Positions 46,360 to 58,440 of a stretch of 64,000 nt of DNA are shown here, piece by piece. Within the stretch, counting starts at the first letter, position 1. Every line of letters begins with the position of its first letter. This stretch comes from Hofstenia miamia. Its lineage: Eukaryota > Xenacoelomorpha > Acoela. A program made the translations under genes and the position numbers. Under the pieces are notes generated by a model. That model made no database searches. It was not told where the DNA came from and was given only the letters and a program-made list of their open reading frames with translations. The stretch is taken from NCBI GenBank assembly GCA_004352715.1, contig SCFE01000016.1, positions 593,370-657,369 of the forward strand, read 5' to 3'.

Positions 46360-47838
46360 TGTTGTACCTAGATTTGCCAAGGTTATGGTTTATAAATAAC
46401 TCCCACTATTGTAGAATCCCCACTTGTTAGAGATTGACCATAATTAGCATTAACTATTACTTTTCTTAGTCAATATGTATTCCTCTGTGACTAGTTAGAT
46501 TCCAATACATTTCTGCCACTCAAGTTATAACAATTATTGAGGTTGTTAATCACAATTACAACTACATTGCTTTGAAATAATTAACTAACTTCCATTTAGA
46601 TTGTTGACAGCAGTGGATGAAATGGTCAAAACCTGAAGAGGAACCATGAAATCAAGAAGGATTGGTATCAAGCAGCAATCACCATTTATTACACAATGGC
46701 TATGACTCAAACAACTTTCTCAATGATTGTGGAGTATGTTGTGTGGTGTGAAACATCCCAGTGTTGTTTACTTACAAATTTGTACATTGTTATTTGAAAT
46801 AATAATAAAGGAATTGATGCAATCTGGTCACTTTTGCTTCTTATGTTCCCTACATATAAAAGCTCTAAATATAGATAACTACATGACCCTGTATACATGT
46901 GAGCAACCAATGTGGCCTGCAAAAAGATGACAGTTGAAGGTCCATATTTAATTAGTTTAATTAATATACACCATAATATAATTAATAGAGTGCTCATGGG
47001 CACCTCATATGTGTAATAAATCTTATTATGTTTAATACCATATAAGAATTTTTATCTAAAATAGATGGTTAATCTATAATCAGCTATCCAGCCATTTAAT
47101 GACATGAGTTATAGAGTGAATAGAATCAATAGGAAAAGCTAAACAGAGAAAAATTCCTGTTTTTAAGCCTATCCTATAGATACACTTTTATGAACAAGGC
47201 ATAACACTAATGCAGAAGCTGATGTAGAGTGCAGATTGCTGAAAGGCAGCCACCCAAAGACCAGTAAATGCATCCTTGGGAACCCTGAACACTACTCATG
47301 TCCCTGAATGTTTAGCTTTCTATTTGTATTACATAATCAAATCTAATACAAAACACATATAAATCTATCAAATTTCTAAACTCATTTACAGTTTTTATAG
47401 TAATTCTTTACAACAAAACAACATTTACCTGTCTATTGTTGATATCTTAATTTGAACATAATTCTCATCTGCTTTTTTACACAATGTGTTATTAATTTGG
47501 CTAAGCATTTAAAGTTAATCATTTTTGTCACTAATAATGTAATACTACTCAGTTTACAAAAATGGTTAATTAATATAAAAGCATAATAAAAAATTCTTAA
47601 TCAACTTAGAATCAAAAAGTATTTTGTTTCTTTGTTTCCATTTTTCATAACTTCTTTGCTGATTATGCCACACTATCATATACCCATTCTTAGTAAAAGT
47701 AAAAGGCAACAGGAGATCAAGAGGGGAGAGAGTGGTCATACTCAGCTGACCTGAAACAGACAACCTTGTGAAATCATTGTATTAGACTAGAGCCCTATTA
47801 AAGAGAAAGAGAGAGAAGCCCTAGTACTCTTGGGTGCA
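46360..47838 (+). repeat. LTR-like repeat L4, copy 1
   Basis: Starts TGTTGTACC and ends CTTGGGTGCA (TG...CA). Similar along much of its length to 63126-64000, in the same order. The last 170 bp are also similar, inverted, to 55664-55840. No coding content. It looks like an old solo LTR; no target duplication was found. Confidence 0.5.
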
Positions 47839-48159
47839 GACTGAAAAAACTACATGCTAAGTGAAAAACATAAGCTTGTTGCATTCCTTATCTCATGTGA
47901 TTTAGGGGATAGCATTAATAACAATTTTCAGTAATAAATGAAAAACAAAACAGCAAAGACCCTATTCATATATCTAACCCTACATTGAAAGCATGTGCTA
48001 GTAATGCTGTAACACTCTCTAGGTTTCCATTCAACTAATATGAGTCTGTTTAAAATACCATAGTTTAAATAAAGCAAAGTCAAAAAATAATGTGAGTTTA
48101 CTATCTATTGAAAAAAAGGAATATTCAAAAGAATATATATAACAAAAACTATCAATTAA
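47839..48159. other. Short gene-free interval
   Basis: Lies between two LTR-like repeats; nothing recognised. Confidence 0.5.
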
Positions 48160-48569
48160 TACAGAATCTCCATCTAGGCCTAATTACATTTGAGCTAAAT
48201 CTTTAATTTAGTTTCTGATAAACTCAGCAGGAAGGGATCTAACTAATCACTGCTAGTAACTTGTAATGGTTGTAATATCATTAACTTTAATTAATGACTA
48301 AACAACAATTCACTATTTAGGTGAGGATTCCCTGTAGTGCTTCAGCATTCTAATGGGCATCTGACCAACACTGTTCTCCTAATCACCAATTGATCCACTG
48401 CAACATCTACTTTGGTTTATTGCTGACAATCAGTACATTGGAAAATCATTATGTGTAACTTAACCTATGGTGCTAATAATATGCATGAAATAATTCAACT
48501 TATTTCTCTCATCAGATTGTGTGATTTGTTTGGACTAAATGATTTTACAAACACTTGTTGTGTTATGCA
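48160..48569 (-). repeat. 3' LTR of minus-strand gag-only element L2
   Basis: 410 bp, about 90% identical to 54829-55241. On the minus strand it starts TGCATAACACAA; the far end has lost its canonical CA (reads TA). Confidence 0.7.
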
Positions 48570-48648
48570 ACTGGGAAGGACACTAGCTGCTTAATAAGAA
48601 ATAATTAATCATAAAGAGAATTATTACTGATCACTATTCCCAAAAAAG

Positions 48649-49248
48649 CTATTGGTGAATAATTAAGCAATTAGCAAAACCATTGCAGCTTCCTATCCTA
48701 CATATAATAAATAAGAAATAATAGTTAACAATATCAATGGCCACATTAATTATTTTTTCTGGTTTTTTCTCTTCTATATTTCTTGTTGCCTTTCTTTTGT
48801 TAAAAGATGCTTTCTCATATATTCTTGAATTGTTTTCTATAGTTGCTGGTATATCAACTCTGTTTCTTATCCTTTTTTCTAGCTTGTTATTAACATCACA
48901 CTTTATTTTGAAATGACTTTTTATGTTTTCTGGCATCCCTTTACATATATGAGAAAACAAATTGTACTTCAAATAATGGTTTCCTCACAACCTCAGGGTC
49001 AACAGCCTTTCTACCTGTTGCATGTAGTTTTTATGTTGTAATTCTTTTTCATTTTCATTCCATTTAGTATGATTCAATACTGATTTTTGAAACTTTTATT
49101 TTTGTAATATTCTAAGAAATCTCCTGTTAACAATTCATAATCTTTTTTTGTTTCCACATCAAGTAATAAATAATGCTGATATGCCATTCCTGCTAAATAC
49201 AAGGGTAGTCTTACTGCCACTGCCTCTTGTGTCAGCTTCCTTTCCATC
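48649..49248 (-). pseudogene. Gag capsid-like region of element L2 (downstream part)
   Basis: Minus strand from the ATGG site: AVRLPLYLAGMAYQHYLLL, then a segment ending near 49080, then in another frame the 107-codon open stretch 48972-48649 (ICKGMPENIKSHFKI). This looks like the capsid helices of Ty3-type Gag (LPxxLxGxAxxxY; later a GLPxxIRxH-like motif). Stops and shifts occur between the pieces. It is the continuation of the gag N-terminal part at 54654-53803, split by the nested element. No protease or polymerase follows before the LTR. Confidence 0.6.
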
Positions 49249-49252
49249 ATGG
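49249..49252. other. Left target-site duplication ATGG
   Basis: Four bases directly before the TG of the nested LTR; the same four follow its CA at 53799-53802. Confidence 0.75.
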
Positions 49253-50560
49253 TGTGACATAATTGATCAAGACATCATGTGTGGTCAAAATGAGAGAAGG
49301 AATGGATGAAACCAAGAATAAAAATATAATGATGATTATAATAATTAATATGTAAAACACATTATATGATTGATTATTTAATTTTGTAAATTGTTTTGTG
49401 CAATTATCTTTAAATTATGCTGAACAGTATTTAGCAAAACAATAGATGGCCAAACAGCATACTCNTCTGTTCCTTATACAATTTCATAATAACAAAGACA
49501 ATCAATGCGCTAAATTCTTAAGTAGTTGCAAATCCCATTACACTGAGTTTACTATTCACACACCAATTCCTTTGATAGTTTCTACTTTGAAAAGACAGCT
49601 CTGTAAAACACATTATATGATTGATTATTTAATTTTGTAAATTGTTTTGTGCAATTATCTTTAAATTATGCTGAACAGTATTTAGCAAAACGATAGATGG
49701 TCAAACAGCATAGTCAAATTAATGCTGACATTGTGTAATCATAGCAGAAATATTAAACAAGGGAAAACTGTAAACAAGAAGTGATTAACAGGTACTAGTC
49801 AAGTATTTAGCTGTTTATTACAAAGTGCTATAAATATGCTTGAAATGATGTAATTATTCATGAACAAATTTACATTGGATTTACCTTTTTCTTGTCAGGT
49901 TATTTTATATTCTAATGGAAAGCTAAAGGTTTAAGAGCTGGGGTAATTGTATGGTGGTTCCCACATCCAGTTAAAGGTATGCTGGAGCAGCCTCCTAATA
50001 GCTATTCCACAGCAGGGAGGGTGACAGCTGTAGTTACCTTTTGTGCTCTTAGGTTATGGATAGGTGTATGAGTTTTTTTACCATTATAGCTTTCCTACTT
50101 GTCATTGCTTGCCTGTTTTTATGATTGCAACTATTATGTTTTACATGTTCACTTCCCTATTGATGAACTTCAGTCAGTTATTATGTTATCTTACATTTAG
50201 ATGGTTATTTAAATCATATCTTTATATTCTATTACATATAGATTATTTAATAGTCACAACAAGTTGCTCATTGTTTCTTATGGTAGACCTTGGGCTGACT
50301 CATGTCTATATTTTTCTGCAGGCAGCATTGATTGTTTACATGTATTGAGGGCTGTTACATATTTCTGTATATGTAGGGGTATTACATGTAAGGCTCAATA
50401 ATAAGCTACTCAAGCATCCTGGTTGCATTAATCTGTTCCTTATACAATTTCATAATAACAAAGACAATCAATGTGCTAAATTCTTAAGTAGTTGCAAATC
50501 CCATTACACTGAGTTTACTATTCACACACCAATTCCTTTGATAGTTTCTACTTTGAAAAG
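49253..50560 (+). repeat. 5' LTR of nested element L3 (rearranged, cut by gap)
   Basis: Starts TGTGACATAATTGATCAA and matches 52516-53520 in the same order. A single N at 49465 and the following 140 bp (a copy of 50432-50560) are an assembly insertion: 49353-49464 recurs at 49606-49720. The LTR 3' end lies in the gap. Confidence 0.75.
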
Positions 50561-51560
50561 NNNNNNNNNNNNNNNNNNNNNNNNNNNNNNNNNNNNNNNN
50601 NNNNNNNNNNNNNNNNNNNNNNNNNNNNNNNNNNNNNNNNNNNNNNNNNNNNNNNNNNNNNNNNNNNNNNNNNNNNNNNNNNNNNNNNNNNNNNNNNNNN
50701 NNNNNNNNNNNNNNNNNNNNNNNNNNNNNNNNNNNNNNNNNNNNNNNNNNNNNNNNNNNNNNNNNNNNNNNNNNNNNNNNNNNNNNNNNNNNNNNNNNNN
50801 NNNNNNNNNNNNNNNNNNNNNNNNNNNNNNNNNNNNNNNNNNNNNNNNNNNNNNNNNNNNNNNNNNNNNNNNNNNNNNNNNNNNNNNNNNNNNNNNNNNN
50901 NNNNNNNNNNNNNNNNNNNNNNNNNNNNNNNNNNNNNNNNNNNNNNNNNNNNNNNNNNNNNNNNNNNNNNNNNNNNNNNNNNNNNNNNNNNNNNNNNNNN
51001 NNNNNNNNNNNNNNNNNNNNNNNNNNNNNNNNNNNNNNNNNNNNNNNNNNNNNNNNNNNNNNNNNNNNNNNNNNNNNNNNNNNNNNNNNNNNNNNNNNNN
51101 NNNNNNNNNNNNNNNNNNNNNNNNNNNNNNNNNNNNNNNNNNNNNNNNNNNNNNNNNNNNNNNNNNNNNNNNNNNNNNNNNNNNNNNNNNNNNNNNNNNN
51201 NNNNNNNNNNNNNNNNNNNNNNNNNNNNNNNNNNNNNNNNNNNNNNNNNNNNNNNNNNNNNNNNNNNNNNNNNNNNNNNNNNNNNNNNNNNNNNNNNNNN
51301 NNNNNNNNNNNNNNNNNNNNNNNNNNNNNNNNNNNNNNNNNNNNNNNNNNNNNNNNNNNNNNNNNNNNNNNNNNNNNNNNNNNNNNNNNNNNNNNNNNNN
51401 NNNNNNNNNNNNNNNNNNNNNNNNNNNNNNNNNNNNNNNNNNNNNNNNNNNNNNNNNNNNNNNNNNNNNNNNNNNNNNNNNNNNNNNNNNNNNNNNNNNN
51501 NNNNNNNNNNNNNNNNNNNNNNNNNNNNNNNNNNNNNNNNNNNNNNNNNNNNNNNNNNNN
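50561..51560. other. Assembly gap, 1000 N
   Basis: Placeholder gap covering the end of the L3 5' LTR, its primer-binding site and part of its interior. Confidence 0.99.
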
Positions 51561-52515
51561 TTCTTAGTCAAGACTAATATGTCTCTCCTGCTAATACCCA
51601 TTTTTAATTTTCATGGTAGTCATTGTCATCAGTTTTCTGTTTGTTTCCCAAAACCAGTTCTGCAAATGACATACATTCCAAAAATGCATCAGCCGTGGAA
51701 ATTTTCTTTTGATAGCATGAAATTTGTTATTTGTTATTGCAATAAAATTTTACACTTACCTTGAATGGTGTAAAATATAAATAAACAACAATAACAAATG
51801 GACATTTTTAATTTTTTACAAAAACTATTAATGAACGCTTCTCTTAAAACTAAAAGTTTTTGCCATCTAGACAGTGTGAAAGAACCTGAAGTATTTAATG
51901 AAGTGTGCAATTGAAATACAACTGCATGTATTGATTTGAAAAATAGAAAGCAATAGGATTTAATAATTTAATTTAGAAATTCCATTAAAATATCATGGGG
52001 AAATATAAAAACATTCAAAATTACATTTACCTGCAATTATTAATTGTAAATTAAAATAGACAACCTCATTGAATGAAAAGTCATTTGTTATTTAACAAAG
52101 AATAATTTCCCAAAAATATTATATATTTTTAATAATTAGACCATCAATAAAACGTTTCATTTAGCTAGTCAAAATGTCTAATTGGTAACCAGCAGAAATC
52201 GGTACCAGTTACAATTTATCAGTAACCGACACCATTTGACTGGTGAACAGTTGCAGCACAGAATTGGCTGTTTATGATAAACATAATATCAAAACTGCAG
52301 AATTGTTTATAAAAATTTAAAAAGATAATAATTGTGTTTTGTACAAAAGTATATTTAAATTTATTGCTGATGGTCTTGGTTACTTTCTTTATTATTATTT
52401 TTTACCAACACCATTATGCCACATTATGCCCATCCATTTATTTACAAGTGAATTTAGCTAATTATGAACATTTAGTAATTTTCTGATAACTAACATAATT
52501 AGGAAAGAGAACTAA
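51561..52515 (+). other. Interior of L3, noncoding, ending in polypurine tract
   Basis: No frame longer than about 65 codons and no gag/pol motif. AGGAAAGAGAA four bases before the LTR is the candidate polypurine tract. Confidence 0.6.
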
Positions 52516-53798
52516 TGTGACATAATCCATCAAACTATCATGTGTGGTCAAGATGAGAGAAAGGATGGATGAAACCAAGACTAAAAATATTATAATGATT
52601 ATAACAATTAATAAGTAAACACATGATAGGATTGACAAATTGCATACTCTAATTAATGCTGACGTTGAGTAATCATTAGCAGAAATATAAACAGAGGGAA
52701 AACTGTAAACAAGAAGTGATTAACAGGTACTAGTCGAGTATTTAGTTGTTTATTACAAAGTGCTATAAATATAATTCAACTGTTCAAATTATTGATGAAC
52801 GAATTTACTTTGGATTTACTTTTCTCTTGTCAGGTTATTTTATATTTTGATGGAAAGCTAAACGTTCAAGCACTGGGGTAATTGTATGGTGGTTCCCACA
52901 TCCGTTTAAAGGTATGCTGGAGCAGCCTCCTAATAGCTATTCCACAGCGGGGAGGGCGACAGCTGTAGTTACCTTTTAGTGCTATTAGGTTATGAATAGG
53001 TGTAGGAGTTTTTACCATTATAGCTTTCCTAACCATTGTTGCTTGCCTGTTATTATGATTGCAATTATTACGTTATACATGTTAGTTTCCCTATTGATGA
53101 ACCTCAGTCAGTTATTGTGTTATCCTACAATCAGTGATTTAGTATTAACTTTATTTAGATTGTTATTTAAATCATGTTTTCATATTACATTCATTGTCAG
53201 TTATTTAATAGTCAAGTCAAGTTGCTCATTGTTTCATGCAGTAGACCTTTGGCCAACTCACGCATTTATTTTCTTGCAGGCGGCATTGATTGTTTACATG
53301 TATCAAGGGCTATCATGTATTCCTATATATGTAGGGTTATTATATGTAAGGCTTGATAACAAGCTGCTCAAGCATTCAGGTTGCTGTAATCAATTCCATC
53401 TACAATTTCATAATAACAAAAACAATCAATGCACTAAATTCCTAAGTAGTTACAAATCCCATCACACTGAGTTTGCTATTCACACACTAATTCCTTTGAT
53501 GGTTTCCACTCTAGAGAGGCAGCTTAATTGGTAGATGCAGCCAACTGGTGTGTCTTTGGAGCTGCGTGATAAACCTTTGAGTGTTGATCCTGTCTTCTAT
53601 TCTCTGCATTTCACCTAAATGAGTTGTAGTGAGTTATGCATTTAGAGAAGCTAACATAAATTAAGTTAAGTTAATAAACTGAACACTCACTCTGAAGGAG
53701 AGAATTAGGAGATTGTCAAACCTACTTAAGATGTTAACTAAGAAAAGTAATAAGTTTCTATGAATTCAATATGAAAAGTAGAATGGCAAGATTCTACA
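52516..53798 (+). repeat. 3' LTR of nested element L3
   Basis: 1283 bp, TGTGACATAA to TTCTACA. The 180-codon plus frame inside (52992-53534) is interrupted in the other LTR, so it is chance. Confidence 0.75.
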
Positions 53799-53802
53799 AT
53801 GG
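53799..53802. other. Right target-site duplication ATGG
   Basis: Matches 49249-49252. Confidence 0.75.
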
Positions 53803-54654
53803 TTAATTTGAACATTTAGAACCACTCTGCAACTGTGGGGTTATAAATGTTTACTTTCCCATTAAATTTCAGTAAAGTTTCTTTGCATGGTGTTGTTTTG
53901 TTATTTTTGTTTTGTATTAGTATTGATTTTTTGAATTTTGGTTTTTTTGGTTTCACAATTTTATCCTCACTGTGAAATTGTTTTGATACTGCTCTTGTAA
54001 TCTCTTCATTTTTTTTGTTTTTCAAGTTCAGCTTCTTCTTCAAAGTATTCTTGTCTCTTTTTTCAAGTTATTCCACTTTCTCTAATTGTTTGCAAATCTT
54101 TCTCTAGTTCCTCTTCAACATAAATCTCATGTGTGACAATTTTTGCTGTTTCTCTTCCTTGATTAATTTAATTAATCTGAGTTCATCACACAATTGCTCC
54201 AGTTCACAGAATTGTAATTCATTGTTTTGTACCAATTGTTTATTTTCCTTTTCTAAATCTTCATATATTGCCTCCCATTTTTTATTCTGCTTGATAAATT
54301 TTTTGTTTGACTCCACTAATTGTTGAGACAATCTTTTAACATCTTGTTGAAACAACAGACCCTGTTTTTCTAGTCTTTGACTCATATCTATTTTGATTTC
54401 TCTTATTATCTCTCTTCTTCCAATTTTGCTGTCAGCTGTTTTATTTCAGCTTTCAGTAGAGTTTCTGTTTCATGGCCTTTCTCAAGGATTTGAAAAATTT
54501 CCTGGGGCTCATTTCTGGGGACATGTGAATTGTTTGCATTTCTATTGTTGGGGTTTGAGTTGATCCATTTATTGATGGTGTAGCTACTGTTGCCACTCAG
54601 GTTGATGGTGCTTTTTGTTGGGGTTTCTTTTGGTTCAATTTCTTTACTTTCCAA
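53803..54654 (-). pseudogene. Gag N-terminal coiled-coil region of element L2
   Basis: Minus strand, ATG at 54654. The first frame (82 codons) is Asn/Ser/Thr-rich and then Glu/Lys-rich. A shift at about 54415 leads to 54385-54104 (93 codons), a heptad-like coiled coil (LEKENKQLVQNNELQFCELE). After a stop and shift, 54043-53816 is very basic and ends KFNGKVNIYNPTVAEWF, a typical entry into Ty3-type capsid (FxG...xVxEWF). Across the nested element the frame continues at 49248. Gag packages element RNA. Two shifts and two stops make it dead. Confidence 0.65.
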
Positions 54655-54810
54655 TACATTTAAGTTAGTGTTGACTTTGTTGATCCTTTACCAAATTTTT
54701 TCCCATTTTAGCTTTTCCATTAATCCAATTTCTTGTATTGTCAAATAGTAAAAATTTCAATATTTTTAATGATTAATTGCTGACTGTCCATGATGTTATT
54801 TGGATCTTTG

Positions 54811-54828
54811 CACCTGTCATGGTCACCA
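54811..54828 (-). other. Primer-binding site of L2
   Basis: TGGTGACCATGACAGGTG on the minus strand directly abuts the CA end of the 5' LTR. The first eight bases equal those of the gypsy relic's site at 28618-28626. Confidence 0.65.
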
Positions 54829-55241
54829 TGTATAATCTCCATCCAGGCCTAATTATGTTCAAACTACATCTTTAATTTAATTTCTGATAAACTCAGCAGG
54901 AAGGGATCTAACTAATCACTGTTAGTAACTTGTAATGCTTGTAATATCTTTAACTTTAATTACTGACTAAACCACAATTCACTATTTAGGTGAGGATTCC
55001 CTGTAGTGCTTCAACATTCTAATGGGCATTTGCCTAATGCTGTTCTCCTAATCAGCAATTGATCCACTGCAACATTTACTTTGTTTTATCACCAACACTC
55101 AGCTAATTGGAAAATCATTACATGTAACTTAACCTATTGTGCTAATAATATGCATGACATAACTTAACTTATTTCTCTCATCAGATTGTGTGATTTGTTC
55201 AGACTAAATGATTTTACAAACACTCATTGTGTTATTGTACA
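54829..55241 (-). repeat. 5' LTR of element L2
   Basis: 413 bp; ends, on the minus strand, GGAGATTATACA followed by the primer-binding site, and starts TGTACAATAACAC. Pairs with 48160-48569. Its outer end is caught in the single-N duplication that begins at 55203. Confidence 0.7.
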
Positions 55242-55663
55242 GAACCTGTTTTACTTATTCATGTTAGCAACAGTGTAATATTGTTTGATTCCTTCACCAG
55301 TTTTAACTAGGTTAAGTATATGATTAGGGCACTTGTACTGCTATTCATCTGTAATGAAATTTATCATTATTGCTTTCAGATATTTCCCCAGGTTAGAAAT
55401 GCACTGAGCTTATGTTATTTTACTTAGGACTNACTAAATGATTTTACAAACACTCATTGTGTTATTGTACAGAACCTGTTTTACTTATTCATGTTAGCAA
55501 CAGTGTAATATTGTTTGATTCCTTCACCAGTTTTAACTAGGTTAAGTATATGATTAGGGCACTTGTACTGCTATTCATCTGTAATGAAATTTATCATTAT
55601 TGCTTTCACCTAAATTGCACAAGATTAGAAATGCACTGAGCTTATGTTATTTTACTTAGGACT
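55203..55663. repeat. Unmerged overlap across single N (55432)
   Basis: 55203-55431 and 55433-55663 are copies (229 and 231 bp), both from ACTAAATGATTTTAC to TTACTTAGGACT. Same artefact type as at 21435 and 40370. Confidence 0.85.
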
Positions 55664-55840
55664 TAGGTTCACCACTTGCACCCAAGAGTTAGGGCTTCTT
55701 TCTTCACAATCTAAGTAGGGCTCTAGTCTTATATGACTCTTCAAAAGGTTATCTGTATCAGGTTGGCTGAGTGTGGCCACTCTTCCCCAACACAATTTCC
55801 TGTTCACTTTTAACTTAAATTAGGATATGGTATATATGCA
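55664..55840 (-). repeat. LTR-like repeat L4, inverted fragment
   Basis: Similar to the reverse complement of 47838-47680 (GCACCCAAGAG, AGGGCTTCT, AGGGCTCTAGTCT). The remainder of the LTR is not recognisable further right. Confidence 0.55.
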
Positions 55841-56199
55841 GGAGGAGTTAGTTAGTTTTGTAGCATCAGTCAATCTATGCATCAACTCAAAACACTCAAT
55901 AAGTTAGAATTGTAGAATACATGCTGATTTCTCACCAATGCCATACTAGCTAAGTGAGATAGGGAAAAGCCTTATTTGTACACCTAACTTAAATTTATTT
56001 TGTGTTCAGAGGCATAGAACTTAGAATTGTTCCCATTGTGGAATTCTGACTACTACTTTATGCTTAGATATGCATTGTTGTTAATATTTCAAACTCTAAA
56101 AAAATACCAAAATAACAAAATTCTGAAGAATTTGCTTCATTAATTCTACACTGAAGTAGTTCTATTTATATTTTCCTTAAGCAAGTACCTGCTGCCATA
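55841..56199. other. Short gene-free interval
   Basis: Nothing recognised. Confidence 0.5.
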
Positions 56200-57190
56200 A
56201 AAATTGAATTCACATAGACTCATCTGCATGCCACACAAATTTTTTGCTGACAGGCACTTGCTCATACATTTGATTATTAAATCTTAGTTAATCAATAACA
56301 AAAAATGCTATTTTAATTTTTCATTTACATTTTCCTTCAATCTTAGTTCTTGCATCAATTAGCAGCTTATTTGATGGTTTATGCTACATTATTAAACAAT
56401 TTTCACATAGATAGATAACAAGTAGGTTTCACTGAATCATTATATGAAATATTTCTTGTTATTAAATATTTCTGTTGTGAGATGGCATATGAAAATGGAT
56501 TTTACATGCTATCTTAATGCATGGCATAAAAATATTTTTAGCAATTGCTCTAAATTGACCTGCCTTTTTATACCATCACAGAATCAGAAAAGCAATGTGC
56601 ATTGTAGTGCTGCCTTTTTTTAAGGAAATGTTTGCTAGATTTTTGGGCAATTTGCATTTTATTTGCCCATATATTTTCTTGAGAAGTAATAGAATAAAGT
56701 ATTTTTAGTGATTGGTCTGCTATTATATGCTGTCATCAAATCAGACTAATTAATAGAAATCACTAAAATTGAGATTGTCTAATTATGCATTCCAAATTAA
56801 TAAGTTCATAAAACAATTGTCAAAAAATTAATTAGTTGCAGAATCAAATTGTAGCATTTATGCCACATTATATATCAATTCAAAATCAATTATAATCAAA
56901 TTGTACAATATCTCAGTTTTATCAGGAATGTGTGTAAGTTACTTTATTCAAGTTTTAGAAGTAATCATGTAGCATAATCCATCAAAATAAGCTGCTAAGT
57001 GATTAAAGAACTAAGATCAAAAGAAAATAAAAAAGAAGAATTGAATTAGCATTTATTGTTATTGATTAGCTAATAAAGATTTAATATGCAAATGTATGAG
57101 CAAGTGCCTGTCAGATATCTGAGGATGAATCACTCCTTGTTAATTTTAGCAAAAACAGACAGGCAAGTCTACATGAATTTAAGTTTTAAA
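56200..57190. repeat. Large diverged inverted repeat (foldback), arms about 200 bp
   Basis: Left arm about 56200-56397 and right arm about 56957-57190 are inverted copies; best-conserved blocks are GACAGGCACTTGCTCATACA, AGCAGCTTATTTGATGG and TTATGCTACAT. The loop is about 560 bp and noncoding. Divergence is much greater than in the foldback at 15706. Confidence 0.65.
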
Positions 57191-57519
57191 AAACAACTTG
57201 TTTTGATTGATAGTAAGTATAAATAGCAGTAACTCAGTGTTATTTTGATGAAGTATATCCTTCAGAAATTAGTTACTCTACAATTTATTTTCCATTAGAT
57301 CATGTAATTTTTCAAATTTGTTTCAAATACATTGAAAATTAATGTTAACATATTTAGGACTTTGTTTGTAGTGTAATAATGTGCTTTCCAAAATATTATT
57401 TGAAAGACATCATGAATTATTATTCATATAAGGTTTTTTTAATCAAGATATTTTTTTGCATTTGCCATATTGGGCAGTGTGGACTAAATGTATTATGAAC
57501 TTGAGAGTTTCTGATGTTT
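57191..57519. other. Short gene-free interval
   Basis: Nothing recognised. Confidence 0.5.
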
Positions 57520-57780
57520 GATCTTAAACAATTAATGCATTTGTGAATGTTCTTTGTATCTTTGTTTGGACAATTTTTGTAATTGTGATTTGCTTTACAC
57601 TACATGTAACAAATATCATCACATTTGCAAGTCTTTGTAGAATGACCATAGCCTTCACATGAACTGCACATTCATACAATACATAGTGATGATCAATTAT
57701 ATGGATGATACTTAAACCATATTGAATTTTGTTGTTTATCATTGTATTTCTTAGTTTAGGTGAAACTTTGGTAATTATTC
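57520..57780 (-). pseudogene. CCHC zinc-knuckle relic of a retroelement ORF1/gag
   Basis: Minus strand, about 57670-57520: CSSCEGYGHSTKTC is a perfect C-x2-C-x4-H-x4-C knuckle, followed by a second Cys/His cluster (CKANHNYKNC) and CINC. Knuckle arrays of this type bind RNA in Gag and in ORF1 of Jockey/I-type LINEs. A stop interrupts the second knuckle. The 72-codon frame 57742-57524 overlaps in another frame and supplies the upstream part after a shift. The rest of the element is not seen. Confidence 0.6.
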
Positions 57781-57906
57781 TTTACATCTTTTGAGGTTAT
57801 TTGCATTTGAAAAAATAACAGTTAATTATGTTGTAGATTTTGGGAGGTTTATTATAAAAGAAATTACTTACTCTGTTTATGTAACAGTGTGCATTGCTTA
57901 TTTGTT

Positions 57907-58440
57907 TATTTCAAAATATTTACCAAATATATATTAATCAGTGGTTTAGTGAAAATTTTGTACCTCAATTTTTCAAAAGAATATCTTTGTTTATTTCACT
58001 AAATTCTGTAAAAAAATAAAATTTATTTTTTTACTTTCCTCATGCAAAAAATGCAGATTTCAAATAATGCATTTACCTCACATTGAAGGCAATACCTTTT
58101 CCTTGCTTACATCTTCTAAATATGTTCGTATTTTCTATTTCATTCAGTCATCTTTAATTAATCTGTTTTATGAGTAAGTTTTAGATATTGACTGTGATAT
58201 CTTTCCTGAAGACTGCTTCCCTGGATCAAGTGCATGCAACAATAAGCACAGATTTTTATGCACAGACTATTGGAAGCTGGGTGTTACTTATATTGCATAA
58301 ATAGAAAGATAGCTTTGTAAATATTCATGTAGATTTTATATAAAACCTTTCCCAAGCAAAAATAACACTATTGACGTAAAAGTTTATATAATAAACTTCA
58401 TCTGTATATTTGCAATTAATTTTATTTTTGTGAATTTTTG
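57907..58440. repeat. Diverged duplicate D, copy 2
   Basis: Counterpart of 34253-34836 in the same orientation. Confidence 0.7.

Larger units (their letters stand above)
49253..53798 (+). mobile_element. LTR retrotransposon L3 nested in L2 gag
   Basis: Bounded by TG...CA LTRs and flanked by the ATGG duplication. Only about 950 bp of interior is readable (51561-52515) and it has no retroviral-type domain, so it is non-autonomous or its genes are in the 1000-N gap. The purine-rich AGGAAAGAGAA (52501-52511) lies just before the 3' LTR, as a polypurine tract should. Confidence 0.75.

Noticed and set aside
52992-53534. 180-codon plus-strand frame with hydrophobic segments
   Set aside because: It lies inside the L3 LTR and is broken in the sister LTR.
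54129-54326. Ser/Cys-rich plus-strand frame of 65 codons
   Set aside because: Antisense shadow of the Lys/Glu-rich gag coiled coil.
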